Positions 27,531 to 36,083 of a stretch of DNA of 64,000 bases are shown here, in pieces. The stretch is taken from positions 62,001 to 126,000 of the forward strand of contig NZ_AFPJ01000037.1 of assembly GCF_000220505.1 (NCBI RefSeq), read 5' to 3'. A program made the translations under genes and the position numbers. Numbering within the stretch: position 1 is the stretch's first letter; each line of letters begins with the position of its first letter. Source of the stretch: Microbulbifer agarilyticus S89 (GTDB lineage Bacteria; Pseudomonadota; Gammaproteobacteria; Pseudomonadales; Cellvibrionaceae). Under the pieces are notes generated by a model that saw only the letters and a program-made list of their open reading frames with translations, had not been told where the DNA came from and made no database searches.

Positions 27531-28229
27531 ATGCGCTGGTTACTGTACCTTTTGATTTTCCTGGCCCTGCTGGTGCTGGCCGGCTTTCTGTTCCCCCGCG
27601 AGGCGACCACCGAGCGCAGCGTGTATATCGCCGAACCGCCGCAAGTGGTGTTTCCCTACCTGAATAACTTCCAGAACTTCAACAAGTGGTCGCCGTGGTA
27701 CCAGATCGACCCGAATACCGAATACACCTATACCGGCAAGCCGGAAGGGAAAGGCGCGGAAATGCACTGGAAAAGCGAAGACCCCAACGTGGGTAATGGC
27801 ACCCAGACCATTACTGCCAGCGAACCCTACTCGCGGGTTGCGACCGATCTCGACTTTGGCACCCAGGGACAGGCCACAGCAGAGTTCACCCTCAAACCCC
27901 AGGGCAGCGGCACCAACGTGACCTGGTCATTCCGCTCCGACATGGGTGCTAGCCCCATCGCACGCTGGATGGGACTGCTGGTTGCGCGAATGGTTGGCGA
28001 TTCCTATGCAGAGGGGCTCGACAAGCTCAAGGAGCTGGTGGAATCCGAGGCCAATGCGGGGGCACCGCCAGTAGACACCCGCGATGCCCTACCCTCCGAG
28101 GGCAGCAATATTGAGCCACAAGATGTGGACCCGGGTATGGAAAACGAAATTATCGAGGGTGATGATATTGAAACGCCGGATAGCAGTGGCGACGAAATGG
28201 GTGAACCCGAGCAAGAGATTCAACCCTGA
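27531..28229 (+). CDS. Membrane-anchored SRPBCC (polyketide cyclase/START-like) protein
   Basis: From ATG 27531, with GGGGAATC about 8 bases upstream, 232 residues begin with a hydrophobic anchor (MRWLLYLLIFLALLVLAGFL). An SRPBCC fold follows (VYIAEPPQVVFPYLNNFQNF with KWSPWYQIDP, then FRSDMGASPIARWMG). Proteins of this superfamily form hydrophobic pockets, but the ligand cannot be named. After about residue 165 the tail is very acidic and low in complexity, ending GEPEQEIQP. A longer frame upstream lacks similarity. It ends at a bidirectional terminator shared with rluB. Confidence 0.8.
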   Translation: MRWLLYLLIFLALLVLAGFLFPREATTERSVYIAEPPQVVFPYLNNFQNFNKWSPWYQIDPNTEYTYTGKPEGKGAEMHWKSEDPNVGNGTQTITASEPYSRVATDLDFGTQGQATAEFTLKPQGSGTNVTWSFRSDMGASPIARWMGLLVARMVGDSYAEGLDKLKELVESEANAGAPPVDTRDALPSEGSNIEPQDVDPGMENEIIEGDDIETPDSSGDEMGEPEQEIQP

Positions 28230-28256
28230 CACCACGCGGGCGCACGCACAACCATG

Positions 28257-28286
28257 AAAAAAGGCAGCCACTTGGCTGCCTTTTTT
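28257..28286 (+). terminator. Bidirectional intrinsic terminator
   Basis: GGCAGCC and GGCTGCC arms form a 7-bp stem with a small loop, flanked by six A upstream and six T downstream. It can act on both strands, ending the SRPBCC gene (plus) and rluB (minus). Confidence 0.9.
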
Positions 28287-28302
28287 GTTACTGCGCGTCC
28301 GG

Positions 28303-29172
28303 TCAACGGCTGTTGCGTTTGGGCGTGCGCCCTCCCGCTGCCACTGGCGACTTGCGCAGCTTGCGGCGCTGGCGTTGCAGAATTTCTTTTTCCGACTGTG
28401 TCAGCGAGCGCTGGCCGAGTTTCGGCAGGCCTGCGGTAACGCACAGGTCATCGATTTCCTTGGGCTCCATCTCGATCCACTGCCCCACACGTACATGCGA
28501 CGGAATAAACACGCTGCCGTAACGGACCCGCTTCAGGCGGCTGACGCGCACGCCCTGTGATTCCCACAAACGACGCACTTCGCGGTTACGCCCTTCCATC
28601 ACCACACAGTAGAACCAACGGTTGGTGCCTTCACCACCGCTTTCGACGATATCGGTAAACCGCGCCTGACCGTCATCCAGCAAAACACCTTTGGTCAGGC
28701 GCTTTTTCATGTCGTCATCTACGTCACCCTGAATACGAACCAGGTACTCGCGGTCAATGACCGACGACGGGTGCATCAGTTTGTTGGCCAGCTCACCACT
28801 GTTGGTGAACAAGAGAAGACCGCTGGTATTGAAATCCAGACGCCCTACGGAAATCCAGCGCCCGCTTTTCAAACGCGGCAACCGGTCGTACACCGTCGGG
28901 CGGCCTTCCGGGTCATGACGGGAGCAGATTTCTCCCGTGGGCTTGTTGTACAGAATCACGCGCGCGCGGTTTTCGTCACCACCGGCAATGCGCTTGCCGT
29001 CGAATTCAATCTGGTCGTCTTCGCTGACCCGCTCACCCAGTCCGGCGACTTCACCGTTTACGGTGACCCGGCCCGCCTCAATGGCACGCTCCATCTCACG
29101 GCGTGAACCCAGGCCAGCCCTGGCCAATACTTTTTGCAGTTTTTCGCCCAATGGCGCTGCGTCATTACTCAT
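28303..29172 (-). CDS. rluB: 23S rRNA pseudouridine synthase RluB
   Basis: Makes pseudouridine in helix 89 of 23S rRNA (U2605 in E. coli). The 289 residues have an N-terminal S4 domain (KLQKVLARAGLGSRREMERA) and the RsuA-type catalytic motif GRLDFNTSGLLLFTN with the catalytic Asp. GRNREVRRLWESQG is the usual late motif. A basic Arg/Lys tail ends RTPKRNSR. Its ATG overlaps the scpB stop by four bases, the conserved scpA-scpB-rluB order. Confidence 0.94.
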   Translation of the reverse strand: MSNDAAPLGEKLQKVLARAGLGSRREMERAIEAGRVTVNGEVAGLGERVSEDDQIEFDGKRIAGGDENRARVILYNKPTGEICSRHDPEGRPTVYDRLPRLKSGRWISVGRLDFNTSGLLLFTNSGELANKLMHPSSVIDREYLVRIQGDVDDDMKKRLTKGVLLDDGQARFTDIVESGGEGTNRWFYCVVMEGRNREVRRLWESQGVRVSRLKRVRYGSVFIPSHVRVGQWIEMEPKEIDDLCVTAGLPKLGQRSLTQSEKEILQRQRRKLRKSPVAAGGRTPKRNSR

Positions 29173-30233
29173 GAATGGAGGTTTTCCGGGGATTGTTGTT
29201 CATCTTCATCCTGCTCGTCGCCTTCGGCAACATCCTGCAGAGTCTCTTCCGTCTGTACAGCTTGCTGCAGATCATCGTCGTCAAACGCGTCCTCAGCGAT
29301 CGGCCCCTCTGCGACGGGAAGCGCATGCTCACCTTCTACCGCTTCTTCAGGGTAGACCTCGCTGTCGCCATCTGCGACTTCTACGTGCGAGACAGCGGCT
29401 TCGTCAGCCGCAGCGAACAGGCCTTTACTTTGCGCACCCTCGTAGAACGTCGCTGTGGCTTCTTCGCCGATTTCTTCGTGGGATTCTTCGTCGACGTCTT
29501 GATCGATGTCCTCGCCCGCAATCTCGTCCGCGCGCTCATCCGCCTCGTCGCCAGCGCCTTCCGCCACAGTTTCGTCTGCGACTTGCGATGCTGCCGCGTC
29601 TTCTGCGCCCGCCTCGGCGGCTTGCGCGTCACCCTCGGGGGCTGGCGAGCCATCACCCAGGTCCAACGCAGCGTTCAGGCTCTCGATATCGCGAATCTCC
29701 GCCAGCGTCGGCAGGTCGTCGAGGCTCTTCAAATTGAAATAGTCGAGGAATTCGCGGGTGGTGGCGTACAGCGAGGGCTTGCCCGGTACATCTCTCTGCC
29801 CCACAACCTTGATCCAGCCGCGCTCGGAGAGGCTTTTCACAATGTGCGAGCTAACCGCAACACCGCGGATTTCTTCAATGTCGCCCCGGGTAATCGGCTG
29901 TCGATAGGCAATAATGGCGAGGGTTTCCAGGGTCGCACGGGAGTACTTTTGCGGTTTCTCTTCCCACAATTTGTTCACCCAGGGCGCAAGCTCCTCGGGC
30001 ACCTGAAAACGCCAGCCACTGGCCACTTGCTTGAGCTCAAAACCGCGCTCGGCACAGCTCTCGGCAATCTCTTCCAGCGCCTGCCTCAGCTCCGTTTTTT
30101 CGGGGCGCTCCCCTTCGTCAATCAGGGAAAGCAGGCGATCTTCCGACAGCGGCTGGCCCGCCGCCATCAGCGCGCCTTCCAGGATCCGGCGCAATAATTC
30201 CGGGGCGATACTCATGTTATTCGCTTCACTCAC
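29169..30233 (-). CDS. scpB: Chromosome segregation protein ScpB with long acidic tail
   Basis: Condensin accessory protein that joins ScpA and SMC to organise chromosomes. Two winged-helix domains occupy about residues 7-185 (SIAPELLRRILEGALMAAG; TLETLAIIAYRQPITRGDIE; GKPSLYATTREFLDYFNL). The remaining about 165 residues are a low-complexity Asp/Glu/Ala tail, making the 354-residue protein much longer than the about 200 of Bacillus ScpB. I start at GTG 30233, which overlaps the scpA stop (GTGA); ATG 30215, six codons later, is an alternative. Its stop overlaps the rluB start. Confidence 0.92.
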   Translation of the reverse strand: MSEANNMSIAPELLRRILEGALMAAGQPLSEDRLLSLIDEGERPEKTELRQALEEIAESCAERGFELKQVASGWRFQVPEELAPWVNKLWEEKPQKYSRATLETLAIIAYRQPITRGDIEEIRGVAVSSHIVKSLSERGWIKVVGQRDVPGKPSLYATTREFLDYFNLKSLDDLPTLAEIRDIESLNAALDLGDGSPAPEGDAQAAEAGAEDAAASQVADETVAEGAGDEADERADEIAGEDIDQDVDEESHEEIGEEATATFYEGAQSKGLFAAADEAAVSHVEVADGDSEVYPEEAVEGEHALPVAEGPIAEDAFDDDDLQQAVQTEETLQDVAEGDEQDEDEQQSPENLHS

Positions 30234-31543
30234 TCTTCGCTGAACAGCGATATAGGACGTACTCGAACGGCACTGTTCGATTCTTGTTGCGGCGCCACAT
30301 CATCGCCGGCATTCGGCGTGTCGACAGGCTCCACTGCCTGGGAGGCAAATTCCTGAGCGTCGGCTGCGGAGGCAAACGAAAACTCGTAGCTGTAGCGGCC
30401 GTCTTCGGTTTCCCCGCGGTTGTCCGCCGGGATTGCGCGCTCCGGTGCATCCTCAATGTCTGCACCAGTCACTGTATCAAGCTCGGCTTCGGTCTCATCC
30501 AGCTCCGGCTCAGTTCCGTCGGCCACCTCACCGCGAGCACGCACGTGGATAGGGCCGAAAGATTCATTCTGTACCAGCTCTACCAGGGATTCCTTCACCA
30601 GCTCCATAACCGCCAGGAAAGTCACCACCACCCCCAGGCGCCCTTCTTCCACCCGGAACAGGTTTACAAATGGCACAAACTGGCGGTGCTTGATCGAATC
30701 CAGCACCTGCGTCATGCGCTCACGGGTGGAGAGTTTTTCCTTCTCTACTTGGTGGCTTTCGAACATGTCCGCACGGCGCAACACATCCGCCAGGGCCACC
30801 AGCACCTCTTTCAGGTCGACCTCGGGCTCGGGGCGGGTCAACTTGCGGTCCGGCCCGCTGGCGCTGGCCTGATGGATATCGCGGCCCACACGGGGCAACT
30901 CGTCGATATCTTCGGCGGCAGTCTTGAACCGCTCGTATTCCTGCAGGCGGCGAATCAGCGCGGCGCGCGGGTCTTCGCCCTCCTCCTCTTCCGCCTCTGG
31001 CGGGCGCGGCAGCAGCATGCGGGATTTGATCTCCGCCAGCATAGCCGCCATCACCAGATACTCGGCGGCCAGCTCAAAGCGCATGGAGGACATCATCTCC
31101 ACGTAGCCCATGTACTGACGGGTAATTTCGGCCACGTTGATCTCGAGAATATCGAGGTTCTGACGGCGGATAAGGTACAGCAGCAGATCAAGCGGCCCCT
31201 CAAAGGCCTCGAGAATCACTTCCAGCGCGTCTGGCGGGATGTACAGGTCGCTGGGCAGGTCGGTGAAGGCCTTGCCTTCCACCATGGCAAAGGGCATCTC
31301 GCCCTGGCGCGGCCCAGCTTCGGGGGCGGCAGAATCCTCGGCTGCAGGCTCCTCTGCAGCGGATTCCTGCGACGGATGTTCAGGCGCATCCGCTGAGGGC
31401 TCTTCAGGCACTTCCGCGGAGGGCTCTTTAGACGCGTGCGCGGAGGGCTCGGCAGCGGTCTCTGACGCAGCGACAGGCGCCTCGGCGGCCTCACCTGCGA
31501 CGGGGGCGACCGCTACCGTTTCTTGTATATCTTCAATGGACAC
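30230..31543 (-). CDS. scpA: Segregation/condensation kleisin ScpA with extended ends
   Basis: Kleisin subunit that bridges SMC heads. The conserved core starts near residue 105 with EVILEAFEGPLDLLLYLIRR, followed by AAEYLVMAAMLAEIKSRMLL and a C-terminal winged helix near residues 260-330 (LSTRERMTQVLDSIKH). The start is GTG 31543. The first about 92 residues are a Glu/Pro/Ala/Ser region with imperfect EPSA-type repeats, and about 105 acidic residues follow the core. ATG codons at residues 83 and 87 could start a shorter core form. It is coupled to scpB by a 4-base overlap. Confidence 0.92.
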   Translation of the reverse strand: MSIEDIQETVAVAPVAGEAAEAPVAASETAAEPSAHASKEPSAEVPEEPSADAPEHPSQESAAEEPAAEDSAAPEAGPRQGEMPFAMVEGKAFTDLPSDLYIPPDALEVILEAFEGPLDLLLYLIRRQNLDILEINVAEITRQYMGYVEMMSSMRFELAAEYLVMAAMLAEIKSRMLLPRPPEAEEEEGEDPRAALIRRLQEYERFKTAAEDIDELPRVGRDIHQASASGPDRKLTRPEPEVDLKEVLVALADVLRRADMFESHQVEKEKLSTRERMTQVLDSIKHRQFVPFVNLFRVEEGRLGVVVTFLAVMELVKESLVELVQNESFGPIHVRARGEVADGTEPELDETEAELDTVTGADIEDAPERAIPADNRGETEDGRYSYEFSFASAADAQEFASQAVEPVDTPNAGDDVAPQQESNSAVRVRPISLFSEE

Positions 31544-31618
31544 TGTTACACCGAACCCAGCTTGACCGACTTACTGGCCACCTTTCGGGCAGGCCAAACG
31601 CGCGATTATACATCAGGG

Positions 31619-32242
31619 TCAGCCGAGAATTTCATCTATTGCACCGCAACCCTGACGCACCAGTACTGGATCGTCGCCGGTGAGGTCCACCACAGTCGTC
31701 GCCTCCAAACCACAGAAGCCGCCGTCGATCACCAGCTCCACCTGATGCTCGAGGGTATCGCGAATATCGTAGGGGTCCGTCAGTGGCTGCTCTTCCCCCG
31801 GCATAATCAGGCTACAGCTCATCAGCGGCTCACCCAGAGTGCTGATAAGGGCCTGCACAATGGGGTTATCCGGCACGCGTAAACCAATGGTCTTACGCTT
31901 GGCATGGGCCAGGCGGCGCGGCACTTCGGACGTCGCCGGCATAATAAAGGTGTAGGGACCTGGAGTGTGGTTCTTCAACAGGCGGAACATCTGGTTGTCC
32001 ACCTTGGCGTAGGTGGCGAGCTCAGACAGGTCGCGACACATCAGGGTAAAATTGTGGTCCTTGTCCAGCTGGCGCAGCGCGCGAATGCGCTCGACCGCCA
32101 TTTTTTCTCCCAATCGACAGCCGATCGCATACGCGGAGTCCGTAGGAAACACGATAACACCGCCCGATGACACGATATCCGCGGCCTGATTGATCAGCCG
32201 CGCCTGCGGGTTCTCCGGATGAATCTGGAAGAATTGCGCCAT
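31619..32242 (-). CDS. yciO: Sua5/YciO/YrdC-family protein (YciO type)
   Basis: Member of the TsaC/Sua5 fold; relatives make threonylcarbamoyl-AMP for tRNA t6A, but the YciO branch's own role is unsettled. I start at ATG 32242 (MAQFFQIHPENPQARLINQA) with a GGGGGT site four bases upstream, giving 207 residues. GGVIVFPTDSAYAIGCRLG and RRLAHAKRKTIGLRVPDNPI are family motifs. It lies between the PHP nuclease gene and scpA, the same order as in E. coli and Pseudomonas, which supports YciO over TsaC. Confidence 0.9.
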   Translation of the reverse strand: MAQFFQIHPENPQARLINQAADIVSSGGVIVFPTDSAYAIGCRLGEKMAVERIRALRQLDKDHNFTLMCRDLSELATYAKVDNQMFRLLKNHTPGPYTFIMPATSEVPRRLAHAKRKTIGLRVPDNPIVQALISTLGEPLMSCSLIMPGEEQPLTDPYDIRDTLEHQVELVIDGGFCGLEATTVVDLTGDDPVLVRQGCGAIDEILG

Positions 32243-32288
32243 TAATACCCCCTTTGCCAATGTGAACAGGGCGCTCCCTGCCCGAATA

Positions 32289-33197
32289 CTATTTACTGGC
32301 GCCAGTTTGCCACAGATTCCAGACGGGCTCGACGTCCGCCGGCAAGCGAACGCATCCCAGTGCCCGCCAGGGCTGGTCCGGCTGGTGGAAATCGCTTCCC
32401 AGCGAAGCGCGCAGCGGCCGTTCACCGTGATTCGCCTGCGCCAGCAGTTGCAATATTTCCCGGGTCTGCACCGGGTTTTGCTGGCCGCACACTACCTCTG
32501 CGGCAACACCTCCCGCCTGCTGGAAATCGCGCAGTAACGCCTGCAGGCGTGTGCGCGTCAAACCGTATTTGAGCGGGTGTGCCAGTACCGCTGCGCCGCC
32601 GGCAGCCTCGATACTTGCGACCGTTTCCGCGAGGTCCGGCCACGGAACCGCTACGTCGCCGATTTTGCCGGCACCCAGATAGCGCTTGAACGCCTTGGCC
32701 GTGTCCGTTACATGCCCTTCGGCCACCATCCAGCGAGCAAAGTGCGGGCGGCCAATCTCATCGCCACTGGCAAGGCGCCGAGCCCCGTCAAGGGCACCGG
32801 CAAACCCCCGCTTTTCCAGGCGCCGGGCAATCTCCATTGCGCGCTCGCGACGTAGCGCGGCACGCACCGACACGGCATCTGCCAGGGCTGCGGACATACA
32901 GTCAACATTGAGTCCGACAATGTGAACCACCCGTCGACCCCAGCGTGCGGTAAACTCCACCCCGGGCAGCAGGGTGATCCCGTGGGCCGCCGCGGCTTGA
33001 CCGGCTTCGGCGATGCCACCAACCGTGTCGTGGTCGGTTAACGCCAACAACGTCACACCAGCCAATTTGGCCCTCGACACCAGCGCCGTAGGACTTAAAA
33101 TACCGTCCGACGCCGTGCTGTGGCAGTGCAGGTCGACCTGACCAGATATCGCTTCATCGGTCACAACAGATCGGGCGGTGTACATAGTAAGGTCCAT
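32289..33197 (-). CDS. rnm: PHP-domain 5'-3' nuclease (RNase AM/YciV type)
   Basis: Polymerase-and-histidinol-phosphatase-fold phosphoesterase; the E. coli relative (YciV/TrpH, RNase AM) trims 5' ends of rRNA and degrades short oligonucleotides. The 302 residues show the PHP metal motifs DLHCHSTASDG, ALTDHDT, GVEFTA, AHPLKY and GSDFHQ. It is upstream of yciO and the scp genes in the conserved cluster. ATG 33197 is used; a second ATG four codons in is possible. Confidence 0.92.
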   Translation of the reverse strand: MDLTMYTARSVVTDEAISGQVDLHCHSTASDGILSPTALVSRAKLAGVTLLALTDHDTVGGIAEAGQAAAAHGITLLPGVEFTARWGRRVVHIVGLNVDCMSAALADAVSVRAALRRERAMEIARRLEKRGFAGALDGARRLASGDEIGRPHFARWMVAEGHVTDTAKAFKRYLGAGKIGDVAVPWPDLAETVASIEAAGGAAVLAHPLKYGLTRTRLQALLRDFQQAGGVAAEVVCGQQNPVQTREILQLLAQANHGERPLRASLGSDFHQPDQPWRALGCVRLPADVEPVWNLWQTGASK

Positions 33198-33243
33198 ACT
33201 TTTGCGAGATCAGGTGGTCACCGGAAAATGGAACCACCAACAA

Positions 33244-33430
33244 CGAGTGCTGTCACAGTTGGTTGCAGGTTTTAGTTACAGGCTCGAAATCCTGCGCAGG
33301 CCATGTGGTGGCGAAGTAAGTGCCGCCGACCGACGGGTTTTGAAACCTGCCGGGTTAACCGGATTGCCGGTTTCAGGGATAAGGCCCCTTATGGGGAAAG
33401 CAACTTCGCCACTGACAGCTGTATCGTCAG
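33244..33430 (+). promoter_or_regulatory. Hairpin-rich leader upstream of the VC0807-like gene
   Basis: The 261-base gap before the plus-strand gene at 33459 has several stems. P0 pairs 33244-33253 with 33278-33286 (one bulge). P1 pairs 33308-33317 with 33403-33412, 10 bp and perfect. P2 (33341-33347 with 33369-33375) and P3 (33385-33388 with 33393-33396) are enclosed by P1. P4 pairs 33412-33416 with 33426-33430. The P1 domain looks like a multi-helix junction. I could not match it to a known riboswitch. Confidence 0.4.
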
Positions 33431-33458
33431 CCAGCGGGCATTATCACCGGAACAGAAC

Positions 33459-34235
33459 ATGACCGATAGCAAACAAGCGCATTCAGACACGACAAACGCG
33501 GTAACTCAGCCCGAAACCGTGGGCGAGACCGCTGCGCAGCAAGCGCAGAAGCCCGCGCAAAAGGAAAGCCTGCTCGGCAACCTGCTGCTGAACATCGTGA
33601 TCCCCACCCTGATTCTTACCAAGCTGTCCGGTGACGACTGGCTGGGCACCAAGTGGGCGATCGTCGTAGCACTGGCCTTTCCTCTGGTCTACGGGCTGCG
33701 TGACCTGCTGCGCTCCGGCAAGGTCAACTTCTTTTCCGCCCTGGGTGTCATCAGCATCCTGCTGACCGGCGGTATTAGCCTGCTGGAACTGGACGCCAAG
33801 TACATCGCGATCAAAGAAGCGGCCATTCCCGGACTATTGGGTGTGGCGACGATTGTCAGCCTATATACCCGCTGGCCACTGGTGCGCACTCTGATTTACA
33901 ACGACCGCATCCTCGATACGGGCAAAATCGCCAACCGCCTCTCGGCGAATGGCAACGAAACTGCCTTCGAGCGCACCCTGCAGCAGGCCTCGTGGATGAT
34001 CGCCGGTTCTTTTTTCCTTTCCTCCACGCTGAATTACATTTTGGCCGAAGTGCTGTTGCAAAGCCCCCCCGGAACCGAAGCGTTCAATGAGGAACTGGGC
34101 AAAATGACCGCGCTCAGCTTTCCCGTGATTGCCCTGCCGGCCACCATCATCTTGATGCTGGTACTGGTATTCCTGTTCCGCCGTATCGGTAAACTGACCG
34201 GCCTCTCACTGGAAGAAATTATGGTGCAGCAGTAA
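33459..34235 (+). CDS. VC0807-family integral membrane protein
   Basis: Predicted inner-membrane protein of 258 residues from ATG 33459 (MTDSKQAHSDTTNAVTQPET). A polar Gln/Thr-rich head of about 37 residues precedes several hydrophobic spans (LLLNIVIPTLILTKL; WAIVVALAFPLVYGL; FFSALGVISILLTGGISLLE; WMIAGSFFLSSTLNYILAEV; VIALPATIILMLVLVFLF). Its function is not known; the fold and the YciI neighbour recall intracellular-septation protein A relatives. It is preceded by the structured leader. Confidence 0.75.
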   Translation: MTDSKQAHSDTTNAVTQPETVGETAAQQAQKPAQKESLLGNLLLNIVIPTLILTKLSGDDWLGTKWAIVVALAFPLVYGLRDLLRSGKVNFFSALGVISILLTGGISLLELDAKYIAIKEAAIPGLLGVATIVSLYTRWPLVRTLIYNDRILDTGKIANRLSANGNETAFERTLQQASWMIAGSFFLSSTLNYILAEVLLQSPPGTEAFNEELGKMTALSFPVIALPATIILMLVLVFLFRRIGKLTGLSLEEIMVQQ

Positions 34236-34319
34236 AAAGGGCCGATTGCTCCCGGCGCACTGTATACGGACCGACCAGCCACCTAACAATATAAAAAACT
34301 AAGGAATACGACACAGCTT

Positions 34320-34619
34320 ATGTGGTACGCAATTATCAGTCAGGATGTAGAAAACAGCTTACCCTTGCGCAAAACCGCACGCGCTGCGCACATCGCACGA
34401 CTCAACACACTGAAAGACGAGGGACGCCTGCTGATCGCCGGGCCGCACCCCGCCATCGACAGTGAAGAGCCGGGCGAAGCCGGTTTTACCGGTAGCCTGG
34501 TGGTTGCCGAGTTCCCGTCACTGGCCGATGCGCAGAGCTGGGCCGATGACGACCCGTACATGAGTGCCGGCGTCTACGCATCGGTTACCGTTAAGCCTTA
34601 CAAGCTGGTTTTGCCCTGA
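34320..34619 (+). CDS. yciI: YciI-family protein
   Basis: Small 99-residue dimeric ferredoxin-fold protein of the YCII family. The start [18 protein letters not shown], the [24 protein letters not shown] region (key His and Asp residues), and the [16 protein letters not shown] motif near the C-terminus are typical. The biochemical role is not established for most members. It is 84 bases downstream of the VC0807-like gene, a pairing seen with septation-protein relatives elsewhere. Confidence 0.9.
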   Translation: MWYAIISQDVENSLPLRKTARAAHIARLNTLKDEGRLLIAGPHPAIDSEEPGEAGFTGSLVVAEFPSLADAQSWADDDPYMSAGVYASVTVKPYKLVLP

Positions 34620-34669
34620 GCAAACCGGCAAAACCAAAACAAGATTGTCGAGTTCGATTTTTACTGGCC

Positions 34670-35356
34670 ATGAAAAAACTGTTCACCACTGCTGTTACCT
34701 CCACCCTGATCGCCTTCGCCGCCAGCCCAGCGCTGGCCATTAGCTCCGAGCGTTATATTACCGACGAGCTGCACGTCCCGATGCGTTCCGGCCAGGGTAA
34801 CGAATTCCGCATCCTGCACCGCGGCTTGCCCAGCGGCACCAAACTGACCCTGCTGCAGGATTCGCCGGACACTGGCTGGGCGCAAGTGCGCACACCGGGT
34901 GGTGAGGAGGGCTGGGTGCGCCGTCAGTATCTGGAGTCTGAGCCAGTCGCCAAAATTAAACTGGCACAGGCTGAGCAACGACTGCAGCATATCGAAAGCC
35001 TGCAGGGCAACCTGGGCGGCGAGGTGCGACGCCTGGAAGAGGACAACACCAAGCTGTCCACCGCCCTAAAGATCGAGCAAGAGCGCGCCCAGTCTCTGGC
35101 CAAGGAACTGAAAGACCTGAAGGCACTTTCCGCAGATGCCGTTGCCCTCAGCCAACGTCACCAGAAACTGCTCAATCAGCACGAGCGACTGAAACAGCAG
35201 CAATCCATGGATCAGGCAGAGATCCAGCGCCTGTCCTCCAGTGACTCCCACAAGACGTACATGTATGGGGCCTTCTCTGTGGCAATGGGTGCACTCATCG
35301 CGATGATTGCCCCGCACATGCGCCGCCGCAAGCGCCACTCCGAGTGGGCGAACTAA
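34670..35356 (+). CDS. SH3b-domain, coiled-coil, C-terminally anchored envelope protein (TIGR04211 type)
   Basis: The 228 residues contain a signal peptide (1-23, ending ALA-I), a bacterial SH3 domain (about 27-90, with PMRSGQGNEFRILHRGLPSG and GEEGWVRRQYLE), a long coiled coil (about 95-190) and one membrane helix (about 197-215), followed by a short basic tail MRRRKRHSEWAN. This order matches the TIGR04211 SH3 family of gammaproteobacteria. The SH3 domain should face the periplasm, possibly contacting peptidoglycan, but no substrate is known. Confidence 0.85.
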   Translation: MKKLFTTAVTSTLIAFAASPALAISSERYITDELHVPMRSGQGNEFRILHRGLPSGTKLTLLQDSPDTGWAQVRTPGGEEGWVRRQYLESEPVAKIKLAQAEQRLQHIESLQGNLGGEVRRLEEDNTKLSTALKIEQERAQSLAKELKDLKALSADAVALSQRHQKLLNQHERLKQQQSMDQAEIQRLSSSDSHKTYMYGAFSVAMGALIAMIAPHMRRRKRHSEWAN

Positions 35357-35426
35357 TCCCCCTTTCCGCTACACGCGAGTTCCCCTACATGCGAGGCTGC
35401 GGGTAGAATCCCTAGTCGGCTCTCCG

Positions 35427-35452
35427 GGCCTGGTCACTGACCGGGCCTTTTT
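35427..35452 (+). terminator. Intrinsic terminator after the SH3-domain gene
   Basis: GGCCTGG pairs with CCGGGCC (one G-T wobble) around loop TCACTGA, followed by five T. It lies about 70 bases after the stop at 35356 and just before the ppiA start. Confidence 0.8.
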
Positions 35453-35474
35453 GTGTTCGCTAATGGAAGAGATT

Positions 35475-36083
35475 ATGAAACGCCTTACGCCCTGTCGCAC
35501 CCTGCTCCACACCGTTGTCGCCACGTTCCTACTGGGACTGTCCAGCCTGGCGCTTGCGGTTACCAACAACCCGCGCGTGGAATTGCAAACCGACCTCGGC
35601 ACCATTGAACTGGTCCTGTACGCCGATAAGGCCCCCATTACCGTGGAAAATTTCCTGAAGTATGTGGACAGCGGTTTTTACGACGGCACCATTTTTCACC
35701 GCGTCATCCCCGGCTTTATGGCCCAGGGCGGCGGCTTCACTTTTGATTTTCAGGAAAAGCCCACCGACGACGCGATCAAGAACGAATCGGACAATGGACT
35801 TTCCAATGCACGCGGCACCATCGCCATGGCGCGCACCAGTGTCCCCGACAGCGCTACGTCGCAGTTCTTTATTAATCTGGTAGACAACAGCCGCCTCGAT
35901 GGCAGTGCCGATAAACCCGGCTACACCGTATTCGGCAAGGTTTTGCTGGGAATGGGCGTGGTGCAGCAAATTGCCGCGGAGCCACGCGGCCAACATCGCG
36001 CATTTCCCGACGCACCCAACATGGCGGTGCGTATACTGAAGGCGACACGAAAAGATTCAGATAGCGGAGAAAACGCCCAGTGA
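35475..36083 (+). CDS. ppiA: Periplasmic cyclophilin-type peptidyl-prolyl isomerase
   Basis: Cyclophilin that speeds proline isomerisation during periplasmic protein folding. I start at ATG 35475 (MKRLTPCRTLLHTVVATFLL), giving 202 residues with a signal peptide cleaved near LALA-V (residue 28). FYDGTIFHRVIPGFMAQGGG has the catalytic Arg, and SATSQFFINLVDN and YTVFGKVLLGMGVV are usual cyclophilin segments. AAGAGATT precedes the ATG. Its stop overlaps the pdxJ GTG start by four bases. Confidence 0.94.
   Translation: MKRLTPCRTLLHTVVATFLLGLSSLALAVTNNPRVELQTDLGTIELVLYADKAPITVENFLKYVDSGFYDGTIFHRVIPGFMAQGGGFTFDFQEKPTDDAIKNESDNGLSNARGTIAMARTSVPDSATSQFFINLVDNSRLDGSADKPGYTVFGKVLLGMGVVQQIAAEPRGQHRAFPDAPNMAVRILKATRKDSDSGENAQ

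Noticed and set aside
29175-31396. Long plus-strand open frames (340 and 370 codons) antisense to scpB and scpA
   Set aside because: They are mirror frames of acidic, low-complexity coding sequence and show no domain; the scp genes explain the region.
33300-33420. Possible cobalamin riboswitch, because of a GCCACTG resembling the B12 box
   Set aside because: The other conserved blocks of that class (the GGGAA-type core and its paired segments) are not in place, and the downstream gene has no B12 link.
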